The notes under the pieces are model-generated. The model had not been told where the DNA came from, did not search any database, and saw only the letters and a list, made by a program, of their open reading frames with translations. From JAIRTY01 sp050257395 (GTDB taxonomy: Bacteria; Actinomycetota; Actinomycetes; Streptosporangiales; Streptosporangiaceae): 9,289 bases of DNA. The stretch is from positions 1 through 9,289 of the forward strand of contig JBLMWU010000217.1 of the NCBI GenBank assembly GCA_050257395.1, in the 5' to 3' direction. Both the position numbers and the translations under genes were made by a program. Below, in pieces: positions 1-7,583 of this stretch. How positions within the stretch are numbered: position 1 is the first letter of the stretch; the number at the start of each line of letters is the position of its first letter.

Positions 1-306
1 GCCGGTGCTGGCACCGCCGGCGCGGGCGCCGCCGATGCTGGCGCTGCCGCCCCCGACGCCGGCGCGGGCGCCGCCGATGCTGGCGCTGCCGCCCGCCTGC
101 GCCCGGGCGGCGGGCTGGCTGCGGCCGCCGCCCCGGCCGTCTCGGTGGTCGCGGCGGAGGGCTCCGGCGACGACACCATCGCCAGGCTCGCCGGCCAGCT
201 GCCGGGCCTGCGGCTGGTGGTGACCGCGGACCGGGAACTGCGCCGCCGGTGCGAGGCGGCCGGCGCGGCGGTGACCGGCCCCAGCTGGCTGCTCAGCCAG
301 TTCTGA
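1..306 (+). CDS. C-terminal part of a PIN/NYN-like domain protein (5' end outside window)
   Basis: Frame 1 is open from the window edge to TGA at 304-306, giving 101 visible residues. Residues 1-45 are a low-complexity Ala/Gly/Asp/Pro linker built on a 14-residue repeat. From about residue 47 the sequence becomes a folded-looking alpha/beta segment: a beta strand (VSVVAAE), then GSGDDTI with two acidic residues (D57, D58), a helix, then LVVTADREL with D77, another helix, and a final strand and tail (GAAVTGPSWLLSQF). An acidic pair followed by a VVTxDxxL strand is the pattern of the C-terminal half of PIN/NYN-type nuclease folds, where such Asp residues bind metal. I infer a PIN/NYN-like RNA-processing or nuclease-type protein from this pattern only. 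The N-terminal half with the first acidic residues is not visible, so activity cannot be judged. It converges with the membrane-protein gene at 553-1107. Confidence 0.6.
   Translation, partial: AGAGTAGAGAADAGAAAPDAGAGAADAGAAARLRPGGGLAAAAAPAVSVVAAEGSGDDTIARLAGQLPGLRLVVTADRELRRRCEAAGAAVTGPSWLLSQF
16..94 (+). repeat. 42-bp direct repeat coding an Ala/Gly/Asp linker
   Basis: Positions 16-52 are repeated without mismatch at 58-94, a period of 42 bp, or 14 codons. The repeat stays in the reading frame of the PIN/NYN-like gene and encodes AGAGAADAGAAA units joined by PDAG. A more degenerate unit precedes it at 1-15. The window starts inside the repeat, so the true copy number is unknown. It is most simply read as a flexible interdomain linker that has grown by slippage. 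Confidence 0.85.
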
Positions 307-334
307 TCCCGGGACGGCCAGCACGGACCCGGGG

Positions 335-611
335 ACCGGCCTGGAACCGTGCGGCGGTGACCCGGGACCAGCCTGGACGCCGGCCCCTGCCAGCACCCTG
401 ACGGGCTGGCGGCCCAGCACGGCCGGCGTGAGCCGAGCCCGGCCCGCCTGCTCGCGTGCGCCCAGGAGCTCCAGCGCGAGCTCGTGCGGCCGCACGTCGA
501 TCACCGCACCGGCCTGGAACCCGGCGCGTGACCCGAGACCCGGCCCGGGCCCTCAGGTGCGGCTGGCGCCCTGCCGGGCGGGCTGGCGGCCCGGCACGGC
601 CGGCGTGAGCC
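335..611. repeat. Imperfect direct repeat: degenerate copy of the 3' end of the membrane-protein gene
   Basis: Segment 335-434 resembles segment 508-611. The best block is about 33 bp (402-434 versus 579-611) with a single mismatch, at a spacing of 177 bp. A second block (335-347 versus 508-520, around GGCCTGGAAC) is offset by 173 bp, so small indels lie between. In the reading frame of the membrane-protein gene, which is unbroken downstream of its stop at 553-555, the outer copy reads EQAGRARLTPAVLGRQPV. The gene's own tail reads ERAGRARARLARLTPAVPGRQPA. The stretch 307-552 otherwise shows no supported gene, RNA or clear terminator. I read it as a decayed tandem duplication of the gene's 3' end. 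Confidence 0.65.
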
Positions 612-1107
612 GGGCCAGCCGGGCCCGCGCGCGGCCGGCCCGCTCGCGCGCCACCGCCCGCAGCACCGGCCGGGCGGCCAGGAACGACCCGGCCACCGCG
701 CTGCCGCCCACCCCGAGGTCGACCGAGATCCGGCCCTGCCGGGCCCAGTACACGTCCTGCAGGTCCAGCAGCAGCGCGAACTCGTCCACGATGAGCGCGA
801 GCCCGGCCCCGTAGCTCACCGCCACCACCGGATGCCGCCGGTGCCGGTCCTCGCCGCGCACCGCGACCGCCCCCACCCCGGCGAGCAGCCCGATGCCCCA
901 CAGGTAGTGGTGCAGGTGCTCGCCGCCGAGGCTGATATTGCGGAACGGGCCCCGCCCGGTGCGGATGCTGTAGGTGACGGCCCGGACCAGCCCGAACGTG
1001 CCGGTGAACGCGAGCCAGCTCAGCAGCGCGCTGCGGCGCCCCGGGTCCAGCTCCTGGTAGTAGGCCGCCCGCAGGTCCCGCCCCAGCGGCGCCACCCCGT
1101 CTGTCAC
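553..1107 (-). CDS. Small integral membrane protein of unknown function with HLHH motif
   Basis: This is a 184-residue protein if it starts at the GTG at 1105-1107 (VTDGVAPLGRDL). A longer form from GTG at 1204-1206 would add 33 residues that look unlike protein and would cover the inverted repeats upstream, so I prefer the shorter one. Neither start has a strong Shine-Dalgarno sequence. Four hydrophobic segments are visible at about residues 27-48, 65-83, 93-115 and 128-147. The conserved-looking motifs are GRGPFRNISLGGEHLHHYLWG (residues 51-71, histidines at 64, 66, 67) and an acidic IVDEFALLLDLQDVYW (106-121). The tail (149-184) is Arg-rich and probably cytoplasmic. The histidines and acidic residues beside membrane segments could bind a metal, but that is inference. 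I recognise it only as an uncharacterised actinobacterial membrane-protein type. It diverges from the TSUP gene and may share its promoter region. Confidence 0.75.
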   Translation of the reverse strand: MTDGVAPLGRDLRAAYYQELDPGRRSALLSWLAFTGTFGLVRAVTYSIRTGRGPFRNISLGGEHLHHYLWGIGLLAGVGAVAVRGEDRHRRHPVVAVSYGAGLALIVDEFALLLDLQDVYWARQGRISVDLGVGGSAVAGSFLAARPVLRAVARERAGRARARLARLTPAVPGRQPARQGASRT

Positions 1108-1152
1108 AAGCCGGTACCTACCCACCGCCGGCCGGCTGACCCCGCCCTCCGG

Positions 1153-1207
1153 GGTGACGCGCTGTGGCGGGCCGCACCACAGGGTGACCTGTGCCACAGC
1201 GCTCACC
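1153..1207. promoter_or_regulatory. Nested inverted repeats in the divergent promoter region (candidate operator)
   Basis: The outer arms are GGTGACGCGCTGTGGC (1153-1168) and GCCACAGCGCTCACC (1193-1207). They match over 15 bp with one extra base at 1158. Between them lies a second palindrome, CACAGG-GTGA-CCTGTG (1178-1193). The half-site CTGTG/CACAG occurs four times: CTGTG at 1162 and 1189, CACAG at 1178 and 1195. The element sits between two divergent start codons (1107 on minus, 1234 on plus), where a regulator of both genes would bind. It could also form a hairpin in a leader transcript. No -10/-35 boxes were convincingly recognised. Confidence 0.5.
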
Positions 1208-1233
1208 GCCGCCGCGGTGATTGGATCGTCCCC

Positions 1234-1986
1234 GTGACCCTTGCTGAGGCCGTGGCGCTCGTCGCCGCGGGCACGGCAGCGGGCATCGTCAGCACGGTGG
1301 CCAGCCTGGCATCCGTGGTGTCCTACCCGGTGCTGCTCGCGATCGGCCTGCCGCCACTGTCGGCGAACGTGACCAACACCGTGTCGCTGGTGTTCACCGC
1401 CCCGGGTGCGGCGCTGGGGTCACGGCCCGAACTGGCCGGGGAAGGCCGCCGGGTGCTGCGGCTCGGCCTGGTCACGGCGGCGGGCGGGGCGGCAGGTGCG
1501 GCGCTGCTGCTGACCACCGGCGCACGGGCGTTCGAGGCCGCCGCCCCGGTCCTGATCGGCCTGGCCTCGGTGGTCCTGCTGGTGCAGCCGCAGCGCCGGG
1601 TGCTGGCCGGGCATCAGGCGGGCGAGCGCAGCCCGCTGCTGCTGGCGGGGCTCTTCGCGGTCGCCGTCTACGTCGGTTACTTCGGTGCCGCGGGCGGGAT
1701 CCTGCTGCTGGCCATCCTCACCGCCATGCTGACCCAGTCGCTGGCACGGACCAACGCGGTCAAGAACGTCATCAACGGGTTCGCGAACGGGGTGGCCGCG
1801 CTGGGCTTCGCGGTGTTCGGCCCGGTGGACTGGGCTGTGGTGGGCCCGCTGGCGGCGGGCTTCCTGGCCGGCGGCTGGCTGGGCCCGAAGGTGGTGCGGC
1901 GGCTGCCCGGCCAGGCCCTGCGCTACCTGGTGGGCGCGGCGGGCCTGGCCGTGGCCGCCTGGCTGGGCTACCAGGCCTACCGCTGA
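1234..1986 (+). CDS. TauE/SafE-family (TSUP) membrane transporter
   Basis: This is a 250-residue, strongly hydrophobic protein from GTG at 1234, the first in-frame start that leaves the N-terminal membrane segment whole. A weak GGA lies about 8 nt upstream. TSUP-family proteins are typically about 250 residues with seven or eight membrane spans and export or import sulfite, sulfoacetate and related organosulfur or organic anions. The two internal family repeats are visible. The first runs GIVSTVASLASVVSYPVL then GLPPLSANVTNTVS (residues 17-51); the second is VGYFGAAGGILLLAIL then SLARTNAVKNVING (147-182). A charged loop at 62-76 and another at 118-133 separate the halves. The substrate cannot be told from sequence, and no sulfur-metabolism gene lies nearby. 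It diverges from the HLHH membrane protein and converges on glgB. The function is unrelated to the glucan operon as far as can be seen. Confidence 0.85.
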   Translation: MTLAEAVALVAAGTAAGIVSTVASLASVVSYPVLLAIGLPPLSANVTNTVSLVFTAPGAALGSRPELAGEGRRVLRLGLVTAAGGAAGAALLLTTGARAFEAAAPVLIGLASVVLLVQPQRRVLAGHQAGERSPLLLAGLFAVAVYVGYFGAAGGILLLAILTAMLTQSLARTNAVKNVINGFANGVAALGFAVFGPVDWAVVGPLAAGFLAGGWLGPKVVRRLPGQALRYLVGAAGLAVAAWLGYQAYR

Positions 1987-2019
1987 GCCACCTGCGGCTG
2001 AGCCACCTGCGGCTGAGCC
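1983..2019. repeat. 15-bp tandem repeat spanning the TSUP stop codon
   Basis: The unit CTGAGCCACCTGCGG occurs at 1983-1997 and again at 1998-2012, followed by a partial third unit CTGAGCC at 2013-2019. Because the unit is five codons long, the TSUP frame meets TGA three times: at 1984, 1999 and 2014. It occupies most of the 46-bp gap between the convergent stops of the TSUP gene and glgB. No strong intrinsic terminator was found in that gap. Confidence 0.9.
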
Positions 2020-2032
2020 CTCGGCGCGGCTG

Positions 2033-4321
2033 TCAGCCGGCCTCTTCCGGGACCAGCCACAGCACGCCGAGCGGCGGCACGGTCAGCACGGCCGAGGCAG
2101 GCTCGCCGTGGCAGGGCTCGGGCACCGCCTCCACCCGGCCCAGGTTCCCGGCCCCGCTGCCGCCGTACTCGGCGGCGTCGGTGTTGACCAGCTCCCGCCA
2201 CGCCCCCGCCCGCGGCAGCCCGACCCGGTAGCTGGTGTGCGGCTCCCCGGAGAAGTTGGCGATGCAGGCCACCGGGCTGGCCGGGCCCTGGCCGGTCCCG
2301 GCCCACCCGCCGAGGCGCAGGAACGAGATGGTGTTGCCGCCCGCGTCGTTGGCGTCGATCCAGCCGAAGCCCTCCGGCGAGTTGTCGAGCGCCCACAGCG
2401 CCGGGTGCTCCCGGTAGGCCCGGTTGAGGTCACGCACCAGCCGCTGCACCCCGGTGTGGTACTCGTTGCCGAGTATCCACCAGTCCAGGCCCCGTTCCTG
2501 CGACCATTCGGCGCCCTGCCCGAACTCCGAGCCCATGAACAGCAGCTGCTTGCCGGGATGGGCCCACATGTAGGCCAGCAGCGTCCGCAGGCCAGCGAAC
2601 CGCCGCCACTCGTCGCCCGGCATCTTCCCCAGCAGCGAGCCCTTCCCGTGCACCACCTCGTCGTGCGACAGCGGCAGCACGAAGTTCTCGCTGAAGGCGT
2701 ACATGAGCGAGAACGTGATCTCGTTGTGGTGGTAGTGGCGGAACAGCGGGTCGTGCGACAGGTAGGTCAGGGTGTCGTGCATCCAGCCCATGTTCCACTT
2801 GAAGCCGAACCCGAGCCCGCCCAGGTGGGTGGGGCGGGTGACGCCCGGCCACGCCGTGGACTCCTCCGCCACCATCATGACCCCGGGGAACTTCCGGTAG
2901 CAGGTGGCGTTGACCTCCTGCAGGAACGACACCGCGTCGGTGTTCTCCCGGCCGCCCTGGGGGTTCGGCGCCCACTCCCCGGGCTCGCGTGAGTAGTCCA
3001 GGTAGAGCATGGACGCCACCGCGTCCACCCGCAGCCCGTCGATGTGGAACTCCTGCAGCCAGAACAGGGCGTTGGCGACCAGGAAGTTGCGGACCTCGGA
3101 GCGGCCGTAGTCGAAGATGAGCGTGCCCCAGTCCGGGTGCTCGCCCCGCCGCGGGTCGCCGTGCTCGTACAGCGTCGTGCCGTCGAAGCGGGCCAGCGCC
3201 CAGTCGTCCTTGGGGAAGTGGGCGGGCACCCAGTCCACGATGACCCCGATGCCGGCCTGGTGCAGCCGGTCCACCAGGTAGCGGAAGTCGTCCGGGGCGC
3301 CGAACCGGGACGTGGGGGCGTAGTACGAGGTGACCTGGTACCCCCACGAGCCGGCGAACGGGTGCTCCGCCACCGGCATGAACTCCACGTGGGTGAAGCC
3401 CATCTCCGCCACGTAGGAGGTCAGCTCGTCGGCGAGCTGCCGGTAGGACAGCCCTGGCCGCCAGGACCCCAGGTGCACCTCGTAGATGCTCACCGGCTCG
3501 TGTACCCGGTTCCCGCCGCCGCGGGCCGCCAGCCAGCTGTCGTCCTGCCACTCGTAGCCGGAGCTGTAGACCACCGACGCGGTGGCGGGCGGGTGCTCGG
3601 CCAGGGCCGCCAGCGGGTCGGCCTTGCGCCGCCACTGCCCGTCCGGGCCGAGGATCTCGTACTTGTACCGGGTGCCGTCCCCGATGCCCGGCACGAACAG
3701 CTCCCAGACGCCGGAGCCGCCCAGCGAGCGCATCGGGTGGCCCTGCCCGTCCCAGTGGTTGAAGTCGCCGATCACCCGCACGCCGCGGGCGCTGGGCGCC
3801 CACACCGCGAACGAGGTGCCGGTGACCGCCCCGAACTCCGCGTCGGGCCGGTGGCCGTTCGGCTCGGGGCCGGCCTGGCCCGCGCCGGCCGGCGGCCCGT
3901 ACCGGTGCACGTGCGCGCCGAGCACCCGCCACAGCTCCTCGTGCCGGCCCTCGCCGATGAGGTGCAGGTCCACTTCGCCCAGCGAGGGCAGGAACCGGTA
4001 GGGGTCGTCCACGACCACCTCGGCGCCGGCACCGCCGGGCGGGGCCGGGTAGGTGACGGCCAGCCGGTAGTCCGGGACCGTGTCCAGGGCCAGCGTGGCC
4101 TCGAACACGCCGTTGTGCAGATGGGTCGCGGGGAAACGCCGCCCGCCCGGGATGACCACGGTCACGGTCTCCGCGAGCGGCCGCAGCGCCCGGATCACCA
4201 CCCCGTCCGGCCCGGGATGGGCGCCGAGGACGGAGTGGGGGTCGTGGTGGGCGCCGCCGACGATCCGGTCGATCTCGGCGGTGCTCACGCGGGGGGTCTG
4301 ATGGCCGGTCGGTCTAGGCAT
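2033..4321 (-). CDS. glgB: 1,4-alpha-glucan branching enzyme GlgB (GH13_9)
   Basis: GlgB cuts an alpha-1,4-glucan chain and transfers the piece as an alpha-1,6 branch, the last step of the GlgE pathway. From ATG at 4319-4321 the protein has 762 residues, close to the usual 720-760. The order is an N-terminal beta domain (HHDPHSVLGAHP near 15-35), a CBM48 domain (FAVWAPSARGVRVIGDFNHW near 171-190), the GH13 barrel and a C-terminal beta domain. Catalytic residues are D363 (VDWVPAHF), R431 and nucleophile D433 (DGLRVDAVASM), acid/base E486 (VAEESTAW) and H553-D554 (LSHDEVVHGKGS). The spacing matches E. coli GlgB D335/R403/D405/E458/H525/D526 with a constant offset of 28. The ATG overlaps the mak stop by 8 nt and has GGAG at 4332-4335, so translation is probably coupled to mak. 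A downstream GTG at 4286-4288 (751 residues) lacks any Shine-Dalgarno sequence and is the alternative start. Confidence 0.97.
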   Translation of the reverse strand: MPRPTGHQTPRVSTAEIDRIVGGAHHDPHSVLGAHPGPDGVVIRALRPLAETVTVVIPGGRRFPATHLHNGVFEATLALDTVPDYRLAVTYPAPPGGAGAEVVVDDPYRFLPSLGEVDLHLIGEGRHEELWRVLGAHVHRYGPPAGAGQAGPEPNGHRPDAEFGAVTGTSFAVWAPSARGVRVIGDFNHWDGQGHPMRSLGGSGVWELFVPGIGDGTRYKYEILGPDGQWRRKADPLAALAEHPPATASVVYSSGYEWQDDSWLAARGGGNRVHEPVSIYEVHLGSWRPGLSYRQLADELTSYVAEMGFTHVEFMPVAEHPFAGSWGYQVTSYYAPTSRFGAPDDFRYLVDRLHQAGIGVIVDWVPAHFPKDDWALARFDGTTLYEHGDPRRGEHPDWGTLIFDYGRSEVRNFLVANALFWLQEFHIDGLRVDAVASMLYLDYSREPGEWAPNPQGGRENTDAVSFLQEVNATCYRKFPGVMMVAEESTAWPGVTRPTHLGGLGFGFKWNMGWMHDTLTYLSHDPLFRHYHHNEITFSLMYAFSENFVLPLSHDEVVHGKGSLLGKMPGDEWRRFAGLRTLLAYMWAHPGKQLLFMGSEFGQGAEWSQERGLDWWILGNEYHTGVQRLVRDLNRAYREHPALWALDNSPEGFGWIDANDAGGNTISFLRLGGWAGTGQGPASPVACIANFSGEPHTSYRVGLPRAGAWRELVNTDAAEYGGSGAGNLGRVEAVPEPCHGEPASAVLTVPPLGVLWLVPEEAG

Positions 4322-5648
4322 CGTCAAGGGACTCCAGCGGGATCCGCAGCCACGAAGGGCGCTGCCTGGCTTCGTACACGACCTCGTACACCGCTTTGTC
4401 GAAGGTAAACGCCCGCAGCAGCACGGCATTCTCGCGCGGGTCGGCGCCGCCCGCCTCGGCGTAGCCGGCGCAGAAGGCCGCCTGGTTGCGGTGGGCCCAG
4501 TCGCGGGCCGCCTGGCGCAGCACCGGCGTCTCGGTCTCGGGGAGCTGGTACCGGGCGGCGTACTCGAACGAGCGCAGCATGCCCGCCACGTCCCGCAGGG
4601 CGGAGTGGCGGGCCCGGCGCTCGGCCAGCGGCCGGGCCGGCTCACCCTCGAAATCGATCAGCACCCACCCGGTCTGGGTCCGCATGACCTGGCCCAGGTG
4701 GTAGTCGCCGTGCACCCGCTGCACCGGCAGCGGTCCGTCCAGCTTGGCCAGGTCGGCATAGGCGGCCGCGACCAGGCCCCCGTACGGGCCCAGCTCGGGC
4801 ACGGCGGCGAGCGCCTCGTCCAGCCGGGCCCGCATCTGGTCGGCGAGCTCAGCGGCGCTGCCGGGCGGCAGCTCGCTGGTGCCGAACGCGCGGGCCAGGT
4901 CCCGGTGGACCTCGGCGGTCGCCGCGCCCAGCCGCTGCGCTTCCGGCGCGAAGTCCCCGCCGGCCTCGGCCGCGCTGGGCTCCTCGGCCGCGTACAGGTC
5001 GCGGACGCTGGTCGCCGCCAGCGTCCAGCCGTCGGTCGCGGCCCGCAGGTAGGCGGACAGGATGCCGAGCACCGTCACCTCGCCCTGGGAGCTGGTGTCG
5101 ATCCAGCCGAGCGGGCGGGCCACGTGCTCGGACCCGAGCCGGGCGAGGGCCTGCGGCACCTCCAGGTCCGGGTTGGGGCCGGGGGACAGGCGCCGGAACA
5201 CCTTGAAGATGCTCTCCTCGCCGAACAGCAGGCTGGTGTTGCTCTGCTCGCCGGTGAGCACGATGCTCTCCACCCCGGTGTCCAGCTCGGCGCCCGGCTC
5301 CGCGCAGAAGTGCAGCGGGCCGATGGTCTTTTGGAGCGCCATCGCGGCCAGCAGCAGCCGGGTCAGGTCATGGTCGTGCAGGGCGTCGTAGGCGGTCAGC
5401 CCGTCGCCCCAGGAGCCGATGGCCACGTGCGCCAGCCTGGCCGGCACGTCCGCGCGCAGGCCGATCAGCAGCTGGTAGGAGACGGGCCGCCCGTCGTGGG
5501 CGGCGGAGATGATGAGGTGGCGCAGGCCGGGGTCCCCGTCGGCCAGCACCGTCTCGGACTGGATCGCCAGCTGGTCCGTGCGGGTCCCCTTGCCAGCGAA
5601 CCACCGTTGCTCGGGCAGCCAGCTGGCCAGCGTTTCCTCAAATGTCAT
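4314..5648 (-). CDS. mak: Maltokinase (Mak/Pep2), makes maltose 1-phosphate
   Basis: The enzyme phosphorylates maltose with ATP to alpha-maltose 1-phosphate, the donor used by GlgE. It has 444 residues, near the 450 or so of stand-alone actinobacterial maltokinases. The N-terminal cap starts TFEETLASWLPEQRWFAGKG (residues 2-21), typical of the family. The kinase-like core has a probable ATP-binding lysine K149 (SIFKVFRR), the catalytic loop VQRVHGDYHLGQVM with D315 as presumed base (309-322), and a metal-binding IDFEGEP with D332 (331-337), as in eukaryotic-type/aminoglycoside kinases. The ATG at 5646-5648 has GGTAGG 8 nt upstream. The treS gene lies 94 nt upstream and glgB overlaps or closely follows. 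In many actinobacteria mak is fused to treS. Here the two are separate, and in mycobacteria separate TreS and Mak form a complex. Confidence 0.96.
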   Translation of the reverse strand: MTFEETLASWLPEQRWFAGKGTRTDQLAIQSETVLADGDPGLRHLIISAAHDGRPVSYQLLIGLRADVPARLAHVAIGSWGDGLTAYDALHDHDLTRLLLAAMALQKTIGPLHFCAEPGAELDTGVESIVLTGEQSNTSLLFGEESIFKVFRRLSPGPNPDLEVPQALARLGSEHVARPLGWIDTSSQGEVTVLGILSAYLRAATDGWTLAATSVRDLYAAEEPSAAEAGGDFAPEAQRLGAATAEVHRDLARAFGTSELPPGSAAELADQMRARLDEALAAVPELGPYGGLVAAAYADLAKLDGPLPVQRVHGDYHLGQVMRTQTGWVLIDFEGEPARPLAERRARHSALRDVAGMLRSFEYAARYQLPETETPVLRQAARDWAHRNQAAFCAGYAEAGGADPRENAVLLRAFTFDKAVYEVVYEARQRPSWLRIPLESLDDA

Positions 5649-5656
5649 GGAATTGA

Positions 5657-5679
5657 CCTACCCAGTCCCGGCCGGGTAG
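5657..5679 (-). promoter_or_regulatory. mak ribosome-binding site inside a possible hairpin
   Basis: On the minus strand GGGTAGG (5663-5657) stands 8 nt before the mak ATG and is the only plausible Shine-Dalgarno sequence. Its GGGTAG part can pair over 6 bp with CTACCC at 5679-5674, leaving a 10-nt loop. Pairing would hide the ribosome site. The stem is short and the competing palindrome CCCGGCCGGG (5667-5676) overlaps it, so this is only a candidate structure. Confidence 0.4.
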
Positions 5680-5698
5680 TCCGCGGCAGGCCGGAATA

Positions 5699-5720
5699 CC
5701 GGGCCGGAAACCCGGCCCGG
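5699..5720 (-). other. Perfect GC-only hairpin in the treS-mak gap
   Basis: Positions 5699-5707 (CCGGGCCGG) pair without mismatch with 5712-5720 (CCGGCCCGG), a 9-bp all-GC stem with a 4-nt loop. On the minus-strand transcript it lies 22 nt after the treS stop and 50 nt before the mak start. No U-tract follows, only TATTCC. It could be a partial terminator, a stabiliser of the upstream mRNA end or a processing site. The sequence does not decide between these. Confidence 0.55.
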
Positions 5721-5742
5721 CGCCGCTGCCGCCTCCAGGCCG

Positions 5743-7554
<1,812 letters not shown>

Positions 7555-7560
7555 GGGCTA

Positions 7561-7565
7561 CTCCT
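7561..7565 (-). promoter_or_regulatory. treS ribosome-binding site
   Basis: The minus strand reads AGGAG, then six nt (TAGCCC), then the GTG start of treS. This is the strongest Shine-Dalgarno sequence in the operon and decides the unusual GTG start. It lies in the 29-nt gap after the glgE stop, consistent with one transcript. Confidence 0.8.
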
Positions 7566-7583
7566 GCGAGCGTGCTTCCGCCG

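Noticed and set aside
542..551. GGCCCGGGCC palindrome next to the membrane-protein stop
   Set aside because: With no room for a loop it forms no useful hairpin, and such short GC palindromes are common at this base composition.
293..901. Minus-strand open frame of 202 codons crossing the membrane-protein gene and its flank
   Set aside because: Its translation is a frameshifted Arg/Gly/Ala/Pro-rich shadow. The other frame has membrane segments and conserved-looking motifs.
832..1233. Upstream extension of the TSUP frame
   Set aside because: The frame is open far upstream only because of base composition. The added residues are charged and non-membrane, and run antisense through the neighbouring gene. 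GTG at 1234 begins the first membrane segment.
2028..2040. CGGCTG-T-CAGCCG dyad at the end of glgB as a bidirectional terminator
   Set aside because: A hairpin here leaves at most 4 bp of stem with a 5-nt loop, no U-tract follows, and it overlaps the glgB stop. Too weak to call.
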